64,000 bases of DNA from Desulfosporosinus hippei DSM 8344 (lineage in GTDB: Bacteria > Bacillota > Desulfitobacteriia > Desulfitobacteriales > Desulfitobacteriaceae), in NCBI RefSeq assembly GCF_900100785.1, contig NZ_FNCP01000001.1:331169-395168 (forward strand), read 5' to 3'. Shown one piece after another: positions 1 to 9,308 of the stretch. Under the pieces are notes generated by a model that was not told the origin of the DNA, did no database searches, and saw only the letters and a program-made list of their open reading frames with translations. The translations under genes and the position numbers were made by a program. Each line of letters begins with the position of its first letter. The stretch's first letter is position 1.

Positions 1-128
1 CAGACAGCCCCACCTGGCAGTGGGGACGTTTTGTTTGCCAGCATACCTTTAGTTTTATCTAAGGCTTCTGTTGTAATTGCAATTGTTCCTGATACCTTTT
101 CAGTTAATCCCAGCGACTTCTTTTCCAT
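1..128 (-). CDS. Unknown protein, N-terminal part, cut by the left edge
   Basis: The frame runs from an ATG at 128 to the window edge without a stop and gives about 42 residues (MEKKSLGLTEKVSG...). AGGAGG lies 12-13 bases upstream, a rather long spacing. The fragment is polar with no recognisable motif, and I do not recognise the family. A ten-codon frame (134-166) precedes it and contains its Shine-Dalgarno site. The segment at 15-40 is repeated inverted at 443-467, so this gene start may lie in repeated DNA. Confidence 0.45.
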   Translation of the reverse strand, partial: MEKKSLGLTEKVSGTIAITTEALDKTKGMLANKTSPLPGGAV

Positions 129-467
129 GGACCCTATTTGACCTCCTTCCTTATCGTTGTCGTCATCTTTCCTCCATGCCCCTTAACTGCCCTATTTCCT
201 TACATTTGAAAAGCCTCTCCTAAGAAAACTCCCTTGGCGCTAATATATAAAATCTAAAATATGGTAAACATTAATGTGCCTTGTCTCAAAGCAACGTCAG
301 AATGATTTTTCAATTTCAATCTATCAAAACATGTCGCCATTTAACAACCCAATGTACAGAAGCAGCACGCAAAGCCAAAGTAAGCGAGCAAAGGGACAAA
401 TTGTTCATATGCTATCTGTGGTGCCTTCCAGTACCTTCGACATGGCAAACAAAACGTCCCCCTGCCA
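15..467. repeat. Inverted pair of GGGACGTTTTGTTTGCC repeats
   Basis: The 26 bases at 15-40 and the reverse complement of 443-467 are almost identical. The shared GGGGACGTT core resembles GGGACGGT-containing motifs at 36250, 37074, 50911 and 58806. Such motifs are often scattered REP-like sequences, but no transposase gene is present here. The remaining sequence between 170 and 566 shows no convincing gene on either strand. Confidence 0.5.
134..166 (-). CDS. Possible 10-residue leader peptide
   Basis: ATG at 166 is preceded by GGAGG at a good distance and encodes MTTTIRKEVK followed by TAG. Its last codons contain the AGGAGG that could serve the gene starting at 128. The arrangement suggests translational coupling, but a frame this short can arise by chance. 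Confidence 0.25.
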   Translation of the reverse strand: MTTTIRKEVK

Positions 468-566
468 TTGCCTTGCCAACTTCTTGCTTGCCACTTGCAT
501 TGAAGGCGCACATGAAATGTGCCTTCTCCCGAGCATCCGTACCCCTCGTCCCCAGACCAGGACGCA

Positions 567-768
567 GTGTGATACATCAGCGACGTCTTTTACGTAAGCA
601 GAATAGCAAACTTCCGTTCAAGCGACCCCAGACCGGGGCAGTGTACAAGGATGTACACTGCCGCCAGTGAGCCACGGACGGCTCATCTGGCGGGAACCCC
701 GCGCCCCAAAGAAAAGAGCTTGAACGGTTAGTTTGCTCTGCGTCGTAAGACCGAGATGATGTACACAC
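567..768. repeat. 200-bp imperfect palindrome downstream of rsmE
   Basis: The left arm (567-624) and right arm (718-768) pair over most of their length: GTGTG with CACAC, ACATCA with TGATGT, GTCTT with AAGAC, and AGCAAAC with GTTTGCT. Smaller hairpins lie inside (GGCAGTGTAC near 630, GAGCC/GGCTC near 670). It ends 8 bp from the rsmE stop codon, the same placement as the structured elements at 4039, 6887, 52019 and elsewhere, but it lacks their GCCCAGAGGTTTG core. It may end the heat-shock operon transcript or be a distant member of that family. Confidence 0.6.
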
Positions 769-776
769 AAGGCCTT

Positions 777-1514
777 CTACCCTAAATCCCCGAAATGCCC
801 CAAGACCAGGGTAATCGCCGCCATTGCCGCCGTCTCTGTCCTAAGAATCCTCGGCCCTAAGGAAACACTCTGAGCGCCAAGATTTTCTTGCACCCAAGCA
901 ACCTCGCTTTCCTCAAAGCCTCCCTCGGGACCGATGATGATGGCAATAGGATGTTCGGAAGTCATGGTTTTCAGAACAGAAGCCATCCGTTGAGTCTTCT
1001 CTTCTTCATAGGGAATGATCCATTGGGTATCCTCCGGTAGTTGCCCCTTGAGCTCTTTCCAATCACAGACCTCAAATACTTCAGGCTCTTGTACCCTGTG
1101 GGACTGCTTAGAGGCCTCAGAGGCAATCTTTTGCCAACGGGCGACTCTATCTTGAGCCTTCTTCCCTTCAATATGTACAATAGAGCGTTTGGCACGCAAA
1201 GGAATGAGTCCGGTCATTCCTAATTCGGTTCCTTTCTGGATCACCCACTCCATCTTTTCCCCTTTGGATAGCCCCGCCACGATATAGACGGAAGTATGAG
1301 CCTCTACATCAGGTTGATCCGTACTCAGAATCCGGCAAGTAACACTTTTATCCTCAATATTTACAATAACACCAGTATACTCTCTCCCGGTGTTATCATA
1401 ACCTACGACTAAATCTCCCGGCGACAGACGGAGTACCCGAACGAGATGCTCTCGTTCTGCATCACGCAGCCAAAAAACATCTCTTCCTAATTCCGTAACC
1501 TTAAACCGATTCAA
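777..1514 (-). CDS. rsmE: 16S rRNA (uracil-1498-N3) methyltransferase RsmE
   Basis: A cytosolic SAM-dependent SPOUT methyltransferase that methylates N3 of U1498 in 16S rRNA. The 245-residue length is normal. The N-terminal part (about 1-70) matches the PUA-like RNA-binding domain. The C-terminal half carries the knot signatures IIGPEGGFEESEV and LGPRILRTETAA, which form the SAM site. The start is a TTG at 1514, directly after the prmA stop, with GAGGTGG upstream. It is the last gene of the hrcA-grpE-dnaK-dnaJ-prmA-rsmE run; dnaJ-prmA-rsmE is a common Firmicutes arrangement. Confidence 0.95.
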   Translation of the reverse strand: MNRFKVTELGRDVFWLRDAEREHLVRVLRLSPGDLVVGYDNTGREYTGVIVNIEDKSVTCRILSTDQPDVEAHTSVYIVAGLSKGEKMEWVIQKGTELGMTGLIPLRAKRSIVHIEGKKAQDRVARWQKIASEASKQSHRVQEPEVFEVCDWKELKGQLPEDTQWIIPYEEEKTQRMASVLKTMTSEHPIAIIIGPEGGFEESEVAWVQENLGAQSVSLGPRILRTETAAMAAITLVLGHFGDLG

Positions 1515-2441
1515 TTAAGCCCACCTCGCTCGAAATAAGATCCAGCCAGAGTCTTCGACACGGTCAACAATCTTCAGTCCAGCTTCCTTCAGCCCAACTT
1601 CCACCTCTTCAGCACGTTTATCAATAATTCCCGAGGCCAAAAATTCCCCAGTCGGCTTCAAAATCCGCTTCAAATCCGGAAGTAACCCTAAAATTACATC
1701 CGCAATAATGTTAGCAATGACGACATCTGCCTGTCCTACTAGTACTGTCCCCAAATCCCCACGTAATACGCGTACTCGGTCGCCCACATTATTCAGATCA
1801 ACATTTTCTTGAGCAACTTTAACCGCAACAGAGTCTAAATCAACTGCCTCAACCTTGGCCCCCAACTTTGCTGCAGCAATAGCCAGAATACCCGAACCTG
1901 TTCCCAAGTCGAAAACCACATGTTCCGGTTTTATCATGTCCTCTAAGGTCCTTAAACATAAGGTTGTTGTAGGGTGGGTTCCCGTCCCAAAGGCCATGCC
2001 CGGATCCAGCTCAAGAACAACATCCTCCGGCTTAACTTCAACCTCTTCCCAAGTCGGTTTTACCAAAAAGTTCTTGCCAATATATATGGGCTTAAAATAG
2101 GCCTTCCAAGCCGTTGCCCAGTCTTCTTCCTTCAATGAGATCCCTTTAGTATGAATAATCCAGTCCGGATACCGCTCCAGCAACCCTGAAATCCCCTGTT
2201 CAAGGACACAAAGCTTATCTGCAAGCTCTTCATCCTCAGGAAAATACCCCTTAACCACAGAGGTGCCTGTGAGCTTAACCTCTCCAAAACTATGATAATC
2301 CCACTCTCCGGATTCAATGTATTGCACAAAAAGTTCCGGATCCTCTATACTGACTCCCTGACAACCTAACTCATAAAAAAGATCGGCAACAGCTTCCTCT
2401 CCTTCAGATGAAACTGTTACCGCAACTTCACGCCAATCCAT
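1515..2441 (-). CDS. prmA: Ribosomal protein L11 methyltransferase PrmA
   Basis: SAM-dependent methyltransferase that trimethylates ribosomal protein L11. The Rossmann SAM-binding motif [20 protein letters not shown] sits in the middle of the protein, followed by [11 protein letters not shown], the NPPY-like motif of this family. I chose ATG 2441 because AAAAGGAGT stands about 7 bases upstream; this gives about 308 residues. A GTG at 2459 in the same frame would overlap the dnaJ stop but has no better ribosome site. It is followed at once by rsmE. Confidence 0.94.
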   Translation of the reverse strand: MDWREVAVTVSSEGEEAVADLFYELGCQGVSIEDPELFVQYIESGEWDYHSFGEVKLTGTSVVKGYFPEDEELADKLCVLEQGISGLLERYPDWIIHTKGISLKEEDWATAWKAYFKPIYIGKNFLVKPTWEEVEVKPEDVVLELDPGMAFGTGTHPTTTLCLRTLEDMIKPEHVVFDLGTGSGILAIAAAKLGAKVEAVDLDSVAVKVAQENVDLNNVGDRVRVLRGDLGTVLVGQADVVIANIIADVILGLLPDLKRILKPTGEFLASGIIDKRAEEVEVGLKEAGLKIVDRVEDSGWILFRARWA

Positions 2442-2455
2442 GTTTATACTCCTTT

Positions 2456-3565
2456 TCACCCCATTGCATCGCGGAGGTTTTCTTTAAACTTTTCAAACAG
2501 TGACTTTTTACCCATTTGTTGTTGTTCAGAAGTAACGTCCCCGAAATCACGGAGGAGTTTCTTTTGCTTCTCATTAAGTTTAGTAGGAGTTGTCAAAACA
2601 ACTCTAACATGCTGATCTCCTCGGCCGGTTCCTCGGCGACGAGGTATACCATGTCCTTTTAGCCGGAAAATCGTAGCGGTTTGAGTCCCTTCGGGAACTT
2701 TCATCTTAACAACCCCATCCAGAGTTGGAACATCAACTTCCGCACCTAAAGCCGCTTGAACAAAAGTGATGGGAATCTCGCAATAGACATCATTGCCATC
2801 ACGTTCAAAAAACTTATGAGGTTTCACTTGCAAAATGATATACAAATCTCCTGGAGGCCCGCCCTTAGATCCTGCTTCGCCATCACCGCTAAGCCTTAAG
2901 TTCAAACCATCTTCCGAACCTTCAGGGACATTGATTTTAAGAGTCTTGACCTTGCGAAGCTTCCCTTGTCCATGACATGTGGAGCAAGGACTGCTAACAG
3001 TACGACCTTCCCCATTACAAGTTTGACAAGTTCTGGCCGTTTGAATGTGACCAAAAGGAGTCCGTTGCGTAACCTTAACTTGACCGCTGCCATGACATTG
3101 AGAACAAGTTGTGGGATGCGTACCCGGCGCTGCACCTGAACCCTGACAATCCGTACAGGTCTCGTCCTTGGGAATCTGGATTTCTTTTTCAACGCCAAAG
3201 GCTGCTTCTTCAAAGGTCAAGGTCATTGCATAGCGCAAATCAGAGCCCCGTTGGGGACCATTACGACGTTGACCACCACCGCCTCCACCGAAAAACATAT
3301 CGAAAATATCGCCGAAGCCTCCGGCGTCCCCAAATCCGCCCATACCTGGGTCTGCGTCACCGAACTGGTCATAACGCGCTCTCTTCTGAGGATCACTTAA
3401 AACATCATAGGCTTCAGTAACTTCCTTAAACTTTTCTTCTGCTTCCTTATTCCCAGGATTAACATCGGGATGATATTGGCGAGCTAGCTTTCTATATGCT
3501 TTCTTAATATCCTGCTCGCTAGCATTCCGTTCGACCCCGAGCACTTCATAATTATCGCGTTTCAT
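2456..3565 (-). CDS. dnaJ: Chaperone DnaJ (Hsp40)
   Basis: Type I J-protein co-chaperone that stimulates DnaK ATPase and delivers unfolded substrates. From ATG 3565 the J domain has HPD at residues 32-34, followed by a Gly/Phe-rich stretch ([20 protein letters not shown]). Four CxxCxGxG zinc repeats follow ([32 protein letters not shown]), then the substrate-binding C-terminal domains. The frame stays open upstream to 3610, but [10 protein letters not shown] is the normal N-terminus. It is separated from dnaK by about 480 bp that hold a structured repeat. Confidence 0.97.
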   Translation of the reverse strand: MKRDNYEVLGVERNASEQDIKKAYRKLARQYHPDVNPGNKEAEEKFKEVTEAYDVLSDPQKRARYDQFGDADPGMGGFGDAGGFGDIFDMFFGGGGGGQRRNGPQRGSDLRYAMTLTFEEAAFGVEKEIQIPKDETCTDCQGSGAAPGTHPTTCSQCHGSGQVKVTQRTPFGHIQTARTCQTCNGEGRTVSSPCSTCHGQGKLRKVKTLKINVPEGSEDGLNLRLSGDGEAGSKGGPPGDLYIILQVKPHKFFERDGNDVYCEIPITFVQAALGAEVDVPTLDGVVKMKVPEGTQTATIFRLKGHGIPRRRGTGRGDQHVRVVLTTPTKLNEKQKKLLRDFGDVTSEQQQMGKKSLFEKFKENLRDAMG

Positions 3566-3779
3566 TACTTCCCTCCACACTCCTGCTAAACCCATCCACT
3601 CGGACAGCAAAGTCCTATAGTATTATATGATCCTTCGCCCTGAAGCACAAGGAAATATCCACTTTAAAGGAAATCCTTAAATTTCCACAAACAAACGCGG
3701 GCACAAAGGCTTTCAACCTTTGCACCCCCAAAAATATCCTAAATAACTCTTACCCTGAGATTTGCTAACACTAACCTAG

Positions 3780-3830
3780 TAATCAAGCTAGATAGCGACG
3801 GCACTGTGGTAAGCGGAGCAACCCCCAGCC
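3780..3830 (+). repeat. Truncated 3' half of the structured element
   Basis: This stretch matches the 3' half of the full element next to it (AATCAAGCT-GATAGCGACGGC and AGCGGAGCAA recur at 3986-4026) but has no 5' half. It suggests that a second copy once lay in tandem and was partly deleted, much as 5' halves are repeated in the array at 28.9-29.5 kb. Confidence 0.6.
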
Positions 3831-3860
3831 TATTCCCTGCCCCGTCCGACCCAGCCAGCC

Positions 3861-4039
3861 GGCCGGAGCGAACTTGCGCAGCGAACCTTTAGGCAGAGTC
3901 GCGTCAATCGAGCTTAAATTACGAGGCGCCAGTGTGGCAGAGGTTTACTTGCAGAAAGCCCAGAGGTTTGCCACGCTCGCCTCGTAATCAAGCTCGATAG
4001 CGACGGCGCCGTGGTGAGCGGAGCAATTTCGCTCCGGCC
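3861..4039 (+). repeat. Structured repeat element, copy 1 (dnaK-dnaJ gap)
   Basis: A 179-bp element bounded by a perfect 12-bp inverted repeat, GGCCGGAGCGAA (3861-3872) and TTCGCTCCGGCC (4028-4039). Inner stems pair ATCGAGCTT with AAGCTCGAT, ATTACGAGGCG with CGCCTCGTAAT, and GTCGC with GCGAC. The apical part carries the family core GCCCAGAGGTTTG at 3958-3970. It ends 8 bp from the dnaK stop. In copy 2 the terminal and inner stems differ at paired positions that keep base pairing. There is no coding capacity. Strand is given for the core motif; if expressed with the operon, the RNA would be the complement. Confidence 0.75.
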
Positions 4040-4046
4040 CTCGCTA

Positions 4047-5894
4047 TTATAGATCCTTCTTCACTTCAGTAAACTCAGCATCCACTACATCATCATCCTT
4101 TTTGGCTTGTTCAGCACCGGGTTGTTCACCGGCACCGGCACCACCTGTGGGGTCTTGGGCAGCTTGCTGTTGATACATTTTCTCAATATAAGGATGAAGA
4201 ACTTTATTAAGAGCCTCAACTTTTGCATTGATCTCCTCGACGTTATCACCGGCAGCTGCAGTTTTCAAATCTTCTACTGCCTTTTTGATGGATTCAACTT
4301 CACCAGCGTCGCCTTTACCTTCAAATTCCTTTAAGGTTTTCTCAGTTTGATAGGCCATTGAATCTGCTTGGTTTTTAGCATCAATTAGCTCTTTGTGTTT
4401 CTTGTCTTCCTCAGCATGAGCCTCAGCATCTTGCTTCATTTTTTCAATATCTTCTTTAGAAAGCCCGGTAGAAGAAGTGATCGTTACTTTTTGCTCATTT
4501 CCGGTAGCCACATCTTTTGCCGAGACGTGAACAATACCATTAGCATCAATATCGAATTTAACTTCGATTTGGGGGATACCCCGGGGTGCAGGAGGAATTC
4601 CGGTAAGTTGGAAACGACCTAAAGTCTTGTTGTAACTGGCCATTTCACGCTCCCCTTGGAGAACATGAATGTCAACAGAGGTTTGGTTGTCTGCAGCCGT
4701 TGAGAAAGTTTGTGATTTAGTGGTTGGAATTGTAGTGTTACGCTCAATAATCCGGGTGAAAACTCCACCTAAGGTTTCAATCCCTAAGGAAAGGGGAGTA
4801 ACATCCAACAGGATCATATCCTTAACTTCACCACTAAGCACGCCCCCTTGAATTGCAGCGCCCATAGCTACTACTTCATCCGGATTAACCCCTTTATGAG
4901 GCTCTTTGCCACTGACTTTCTTAATAGCTTCTACAACAGCGGGGATACGAGTCGATCCACCAACCAGAATAATTTGGTCAATTTGATTCCAAGATAATTT
5001 GGCATCTTCAATGGCTTGACGTGTAGGTCCAATGGTGGATTCTACCAGGTCAGATGTAATTTCATCGAACTTAGCTCGAGTAATATTCATATCTAAATGT
5101 TGAGGTCCATCCTCAGTCATTGTGATAAATGGCAAGTTAACATTGGAGCTGGTAACCCCGGAAAGCTCAATCTTAGCTTTTTCTGCCGCTTCTTTTAAAC
5201 GTTGAAGAGCAACTCGGTCTTTGCCAAGATCCGCTCCATGGCTCTTCTTATATTCTGCAACCATATAATCGATTAAGCGTTGGTCAAAATCGTCGCCGCC
5301 CAAATTGTTGTTTCCACTGGTTGCCTTAACTTCAACCATACCTTGACTTAACTCAAGAATGGATACGTCAAAGGTACCGCCCCCTAGATCAAAGACTAAA
5401 ACTGTGGAATCGTCTTTTTTGTCAAGACCATAAGCAAGTGCCGCAGCAGTTGGCTCGTTAATGATCCGCAAGACATCAAGTCCGGCAATGGAACCTGCAT
5501 CCTTGGTTGCTTGACGTTGAGCATCCGTAAAATATGCCGGTACTGTAATAACCGCTTGAGTGACCGGTTGACCGATATAGGCTTCTGCATCAGTCTTGAG
5601 CTTCTGAAGAACCATGGCGGAAATCTCTTGAGGACTGTAAGTCTTATCTTCAATTTTCACTTTAAAATCTGTTCCCATATGACGCTTAATGGAAATAACA
5701 GTTTTATCCGGATTTGAAACAGATTGGCGTTTAGCAACCTGGCCGACTAGTCTTTCACCGGTTTTAGAAAATCCTACGACAGATGGAGTTGTACGATTTC
5801 CTTCTGCGTTTGGGATAACGACAGCCTCTCCACCTTCCATAACTGAAACGCAAGAGTTAGTTGTACCTAAGTCAATACCAATAATTTTACCCAT
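4047..5894 (-). CDS. dnaK: Molecular chaperone DnaK (Hsp70)
   Basis: ATP-dependent cytosolic chaperone that works with DnaJ and GrpE on unfolded proteins. The 615 residues are full length. The ATPase domain starts with [22 protein letters not shown] and contains the phosphate loop [15 protein letters not shown] and the signature [11 protein letters not shown]. The substrate-binding domain follows from about residue 380 ([13 protein letters not shown]), and the tail is Gly/Ala/Gln-rich and acidic. GGAGGAAGATTATA precedes the ATG. It lies 19 bp after grpE in the CIRCE-controlled operon. Confidence 0.98.
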   Translation of the reverse strand: MGKIIGIDLGTTNSCVSVMEGGEAVVIPNAEGNRTTPSVVGFSKTGERLVGQVAKRQSVSNPDKTVISIKRHMGTDFKVKIEDKTYSPQEISAMVLQKLKTDAEAYIGQPVTQAVITVPAYFTDAQRQATKDAGSIAGLDVLRIINEPTAAALAYGLDKKDDSTVLVFDLGGGTFDVSILELSQGMVEVKATSGNNNLGGDDFDQRLIDYMVAEYKKSHGADLGKDRVALQRLKEAAEKAKIELSGVTSSNVNLPFITMTEDGPQHLDMNITRAKFDEITSDLVESTIGPTRQAIEDAKLSWNQIDQIILVGGSTRIPAVVEAIKKVSGKEPHKGVNPDEVVAMGAAIQGGVLSGEVKDMILLDVTPLSLGIETLGGVFTRIIERNTTIPTTKSQTFSTAADNQTSVDIHVLQGEREMASYNKTLGRFQLTGIPPAPRGIPQIEVKFDIDANGIVHVSAKDVATGNEQKVTITSSTGLSKEDIEKMKQDAEAHAEEDKKHKELIDAKNQADSMAYQTEKTLKEFEGKGDAGEVESIKKAVEDLKTAAAGDNVEEINAKVEALNKVLHPYIEKMYQQQAAQDPTGGAGAGEQPGAEQAKKDDDVVDAEFTEVKKDL

Positions 5895-5913
5895 TATAAT
5901 CTTCCTCCTTTAA

Positions 5914-6516
5914 CTAGTTCGAAACCTTAACCATGCTGGGACGTAAAACTTTTTCTTTAAGGTAATACCCTTTTTGTAGTTCTTCGACAACCGTGTTTTC
6001 CGGATGTTCATCAGACTCTACTCTGAGCACTGCATCATGGAGATTGGGATCAAAAGGCTGGCCGGTAGCCTCAATCGCCTTAAGCCCTTCTTTATTAAGC
6101 GCAGTTTGCAATTGACGGTAAATCATGTCTATCCCCTGGGAGAAGGCATTGAAGTCCGGGTTTACTTGGGCCGAACTGGCCGCCCGTTCAAAATTATCTA
6201 AAACCGGTAGTAACTCTGATATAAGGCGTTCAGATGCATATTTAATGATCTCTGTTTTTTCCTTCTGAGTGCGTTTTCGGTAGTTATCAAATTCTGCCTG
6301 TAATCGTAACAAATGATCTTTATGCTCATCAGCTTTAGCTTTTGCTTGAATAAGCTCAGCTTCCAGAGTCATTATCTTTTCTAAAGGACTCATATCGTTA
6401 CTATCCAGACTATCTTCTTCCGGAGGATTCTCAAGGTCACGCTCTAGCGTATCCTCCACTTGACCCTCATCCGTACTTTTTGGGCCTCTGAGAGTTTCTT
6501 CTCTCATTCGCGCCAT
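5914..6516 (-). CDS. grpE: Nucleotide exchange factor GrpE
   Basis: Dimeric factor that releases ADP from DnaK. The 200-residue protein begins with an acidic, poorly conserved tail (EEDSLDSNDMSPLEKIM), followed by a long coiled coil (about 50-100) containing LLRLQAEFDNYRKRTQKEK, a GrpE hallmark. The C-terminal beta domain includes HDAVLRVESDEHPENTVVEELQ in two parts, the usual end of the family. AGAGGTGA precedes ATG 6516. It lies directly upstream of dnaK; the 387-bp gap to hrcA is filled by a structured repeat. Confidence 0.96.
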   Translation of the reverse strand: MARMREETLRGPKSTDEGQVEDTLERDLENPPEEDSLDSNDMSPLEKIMTLEAELIQAKAKADEHKDHLLRLQAEFDNYRKRTQKEKTEIIKYASERLISELLPVLDNFERAASSAQVNPDFNAFSQGIDMIYRQLQTALNKEGLKAIEATGQPFDPNLHDAVLRVESDEHPENTVVEELQKGYYLKEKVLRPSMVKVSN

Positions 6517-6655
6517 GCAAAATCACCTCTCGCAACATAATCACTATAAAGTGTTAACTAATTTATATAGAATGAACCAGAAGGCTCAGTCACCGCTTAA
6601 TTTATAAAAATTCAGCTTCAATTCCCCGGTTCCTAGCTCCCGCCCACCCCAGCCA

Positions 6656-6887
6656 GGCTGGAGTGAACTTGCGCAGCGAACCTTTAGGCAGAGTCGCGTC
6701 AATCGAGCTTACATTACGAGGTGCCAGCGTGGCACGGGACTAGTCCATGGACGGACTGATGTCGCGATGCCAAGGACGGCAAGGAGCGACACACATTCAG
6801 AACAGCCCAGAGGTTTGCCAACGCTCACCTCGTAATCAAGCTCGATAGCGACGGCGCCGTGGTGAGTGGAGCAATTTCACTCCAGCC
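6656..6887 (+). repeat. Structured repeat element, copy 2 (hrcA-grpE gap)
   Basis: A 232-bp relative of the element at 3861-4039. Its ends are GGCTGGAGTGAA (6656-6667) and TTCACTCCAGCC (6876-6887), again a perfect inverted repeat. Compared with copy 1, two positions differ on both arms so that pairing is kept. The inner stem ATTACGAGGTG/CACCTCGTAAT differs from copy 1 by one compensated pair. The core GCCCAGAGGTTTG is at 6805-6817. The apical region is about 50 bp longer than in copy 1. It ends 17 bp from the hrcA stop. Confidence 0.75.
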
Positions 6888-6903
6888 CCCCTCGCAACGC
6901 CCG

Positions 6904-7935
6904 TCACCGCCTGTGTCGCGTAAGAATTTCTGTCATACTCCGGGTCATAAAATCGACAATAGCTATAACTTTGGCGTAATCCATACGGGTCGGTCCCAGT
7001 ACGCCCACCGCCCCGATGGTTAACCCATTGACTTTATAGGTCGCCGAAATCAGGCTGCAGTCACGAAATTCCTTCAATGTATTTTCTCCACCAATAGTTA
7101 CATTTAGTCCTTCCTGGCGGGGGGTTAGCAGTTTTTTCAGAGGTTCATTATCTTCAAACACTTTGAAGAGTGTTTTGACCTTAGCTAAATCTTTGAATTC
7201 AGGTTGATTGAGCATATTTAGGGTGCCACCGAGATGGATACGTTCATCTTCCTCTTTACCATCTAAGATAGCCCTTAACATATCCATAGCGTTATCTATT
7301 AAAAGCCTTTGCCTCGACAATTCACTATATATTTCATGCAGCATGCTGCGTTTGACTTGACTTATGGAATATCCCCGCATCTTCTGGTTAAAGACCTCTG
7401 CCACATGCTGAAGTTCTTCTGCAGAGAGATTTTCGCCCACATCCAAAATATGATTCTCCACCGCCCCGTTTTCTTTGACGATGACCATAATAACCTGCCC
7501 GGGTTGATAGGGGAGAAAATGCATTTTCCCAAAGGTACTTTTGCCTTTATGGGGACCCAGCACCAGACTTGTCAGGTTTGTAAGCTCGGATAAGAGTTTG
7601 CCCGTATGAGCAATCACTTCCTGCAGCTCATTAATTCTTTTCGAGCTTTCACGCTCGATGATCTCCATTTCCTCGGCATTAAGCTCTTGAGGATCCATCA
7701 GACAGTCTACAAAGTATCGATATCCTGCGTCCGAAGGAATTCGTCCCGCAGAGGTATAAGGTTGTTCAATAAATCCCAACTCTTCTAAATCAGCCATTTC
7801 GTTTCGTATAGTTGCTGAAGATACGCCCAGATCAAACTTCCGAGCAATCGTTCGAGATCCAATGGGTTCGGCGGTAGCAATATAATCCTGAACTATCGCT
7901 CTTAATATTTTGCGTTTGCGCTCATCCATTTGCAT
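6904..7935 (-). CDS. hrcA: Heat-inducible transcription repressor HrcA
   Basis: Repressor that binds CIRCE and controls the class I heat-shock genes; GroEL modulates its activity. The 343-residue length fits the family. The N-terminal winged helix (about 1-75) contains RKILRAIVQDYIATAEPIGS and GVSSATIRNEMADLEELGF. The C-terminus has the family-typical IGAVGVLGPTRMDYAKVI. It is the first gene of the operon, with a CIRCE element 81 bp upstream, so it is very likely autoregulated. Confidence 0.97.
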   Translation of the reverse strand: MQMDERKRKILRAIVQDYIATAEPIGSRTIARKFDLGVSSATIRNEMADLEELGFIEQPYTSAGRIPSDAGYRYFVDCLMDPQELNAEEMEIIERESSKRINELQEVIAHTGKLLSELTNLTSLVLGPHKGKSTFGKMHFLPYQPGQVIMVIVKENGAVENHILDVGENLSAEELQHVAEVFNQKMRGYSISQVKRSMLHEIYSELSRQRLLIDNAMDMLRAILDGKEEDERIHLGGTLNMLNQPEFKDLAKVKTLFKVFEDNEPLKKLLTPRQEGLNVTIGGENTLKEFRDCSLISATYKVNGLTIGAVGVLGPTRMDYAKVIAIVDFMTRSMTEILTRHRR

Positions 7936-8015
7936 ATATGCTTCCCCGCTTTCTTGAGTGATCTTGTTTTATACAAAATGTACTGACAAGTACATACTCA
8001 TTATCTTCTTCGTTG

Positions 8016-8042
8016 TTAGCACTCTACCTCGATGAGTGCTAA
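8016..8042. promoter_or_regulatory. CIRCE operator for the hrcA operon
   Basis: TTAGCACTC (8016-8024), a 9-bp spacer, then GAGTGCTAA (8034-8042): a perfect match to the CIRCE consensus bound by HrcA. It lies just downstream of the predicted -10 box and 81 bp before hrcA. Confidence 0.97.
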
Positions 8043-8056
8043 CAGTTTATGTCTTC

Positions 8057-8085
8057 ACATTACCACTTCATTTTGGCTTTGTCAA
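8057..8085 (-). promoter_or_regulatory. Sigma-A type promoter of hrcA-grpE-dnaK-dnaJ
   Basis: On the minus strand TTGACA (8085-8080) is followed after 17 bp by TAATGT (8062-8057). CIRCE overlaps the expected transcription start, so HrcA binding would block initiation. Confidence 0.75.
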
Positions 8086-8121
8086 GAATCATTTCAAGAT
8101 AAATATTTGGGATCTAAACCA

Positions 8122-9300
8122 CTATACAAATTCTTGCAGGATGGAGTTTGCCACAAAGGAATACCGAGGATTCAAGCGGAAATACTCGTCCTCGACGATA
8201 AAAATATCAGTATCTTTATAGCGTTCCAAAACAGATCTATAAATATCCCTAAGATCAGTTCCGAAGTCAATTTCAAATTCTTTAAGATGAACCCCTGACT
8301 CTAGACGCAATCCCAGAATCATCCGCTCAGCCATACATTCTTGTAAAGACAATACCTCTTGACCGGTCTCATCAATGGGGCTTTTCCCCTCAGACAAGAG
8401 GTTTTTATAAGCACATACATCCTCAATATTTTTCCAGCGCACCCTGTTTACACATGATACACCGCCAGGTCCCATACCCAGATAATCCGCTCCCCGCCAG
8501 TATCCTAAATTATGGCGACACTCATATCCGGGAAGGGCAAAATTTGAAGTCTCGTAGTTCCGATAACCCTCCAGACCTAAACGTCTTACCGCCCATTCAT
8601 GCATCTCCGCTTGCTGATCCTCATTCGGAAGGGTTTTTAAACAACCCCTAGTATTGTTAGTGTCATTACCTACCTCATATTGTTCAAAAAGCGGTGTTCC
8701 TTCTTCCAGCATTAATCCATAGAGGGAAAGATGCTCCGGTGAATAGGAGAGGGCCTCCTCCAAGGATGCCTGCCAGGCCCGCAGATCTTGTCCGGGTAAT
8801 CCAAACATAAGATCGAGATTGAGGTTTTCAAATCCTGCCGATCTCAAGCGGGCAATGGCCTCACGGGCCTGTGCGGCAGTGTGCACACGCCCTACACCAC
8901 ACAACAAATCATCATCAAAACTCTGAATCCCTAGTGAAAACCTGTTGATCCCTAAATCTCGGATAAGCCTGGCCTTTTCCACTGTAATAGTCCCCGGGTT
9001 CCCTTCCATTGTCTGTTCGACTTCTGGGTTCATGGGGAAATACCGTTGAATCATTCCCAGTAACCCTTCTAACTGCAGCTCACTCAAAACCGTTGGAGTT
9101 CCACCTCCAATAAAAAGAGAAGACACCCCTGGAGGGGTATCTTTTTGCCTCTTTGCCATCTCTATTTCTAAGCCCTCTAAATACACAGAGATAAGATCCG
9201 AGGAGGAATTTTTTAGGGAGTGAGAATAAAACCCACAGTAGTCGCATTTTTGGAGACAAAATGGGACGTGAACGTATAAAGATGGCATACTCGTGCACAC
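8122..9300 (-). CDS. hemW: Heme chaperone HemW (radical SAM, CPDH-like)
   Basis: Radical SAM protein formerly annotated as oxygen-independent coproporphyrinogen III oxidase; HemW is known as a heme chaperone. Near the N-terminus CLQKCDYCGFYS supplies the CxxxCxxC 4Fe-4S ligands, with F rather than C after the cluster as in HemW. GGGTPTVL and NRFSLGIQSFDD are family motifs. The frame starts at GTG 9300; ATG 9288 (MPSLYVHVPF) is an alternative. It begins 8 bp after lepA, and lepA-hemW-hrcA is a standard Firmicutes order. Confidence 0.93.
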   Translation of the reverse strand: MCTSMPSLYVHVPFCLQKCDYCGFYSHSLKNSSSDLISVYLEGLEIEMAKRQKDTPPGVSSLFIGGGTPTVLSELQLEGLLGMIQRYFPMNPEVEQTMEGNPGTITVEKARLIRDLGINRFSLGIQSFDDDLLCGVGRVHTAAQAREAIARLRSAGFENLNLDLMFGLPGQDLRAWQASLEEALSYSPEHLSLYGLMLEEGTPLFEQYEVGNDTNNTRGCLKTLPNEDQQAEMHEWAVRRLGLEGYRNYETSNFALPGYECRHNLGYWRGADYLGMGPGGVSCVNRVRWKNIEDVCAYKNLLSEGKSPIDETGQEVLSLQECMAERMILGLRLESGVHLKEFEIDFGTDLRDIYRSVLERYKDTDIFIVEDEYFRLNPRYSFVANSILQEFV

Positions 9301-9308
9301 TCTTTCTT

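Noticed and set aside
274..670. Overlapping frames of 107 and 129 codons on the plus strand
   Set aside because: No ribosome site, odd composition rich in Cys, Arg and Pro, and the second runs into the palindrome at 567-768; chance frames are more likely.
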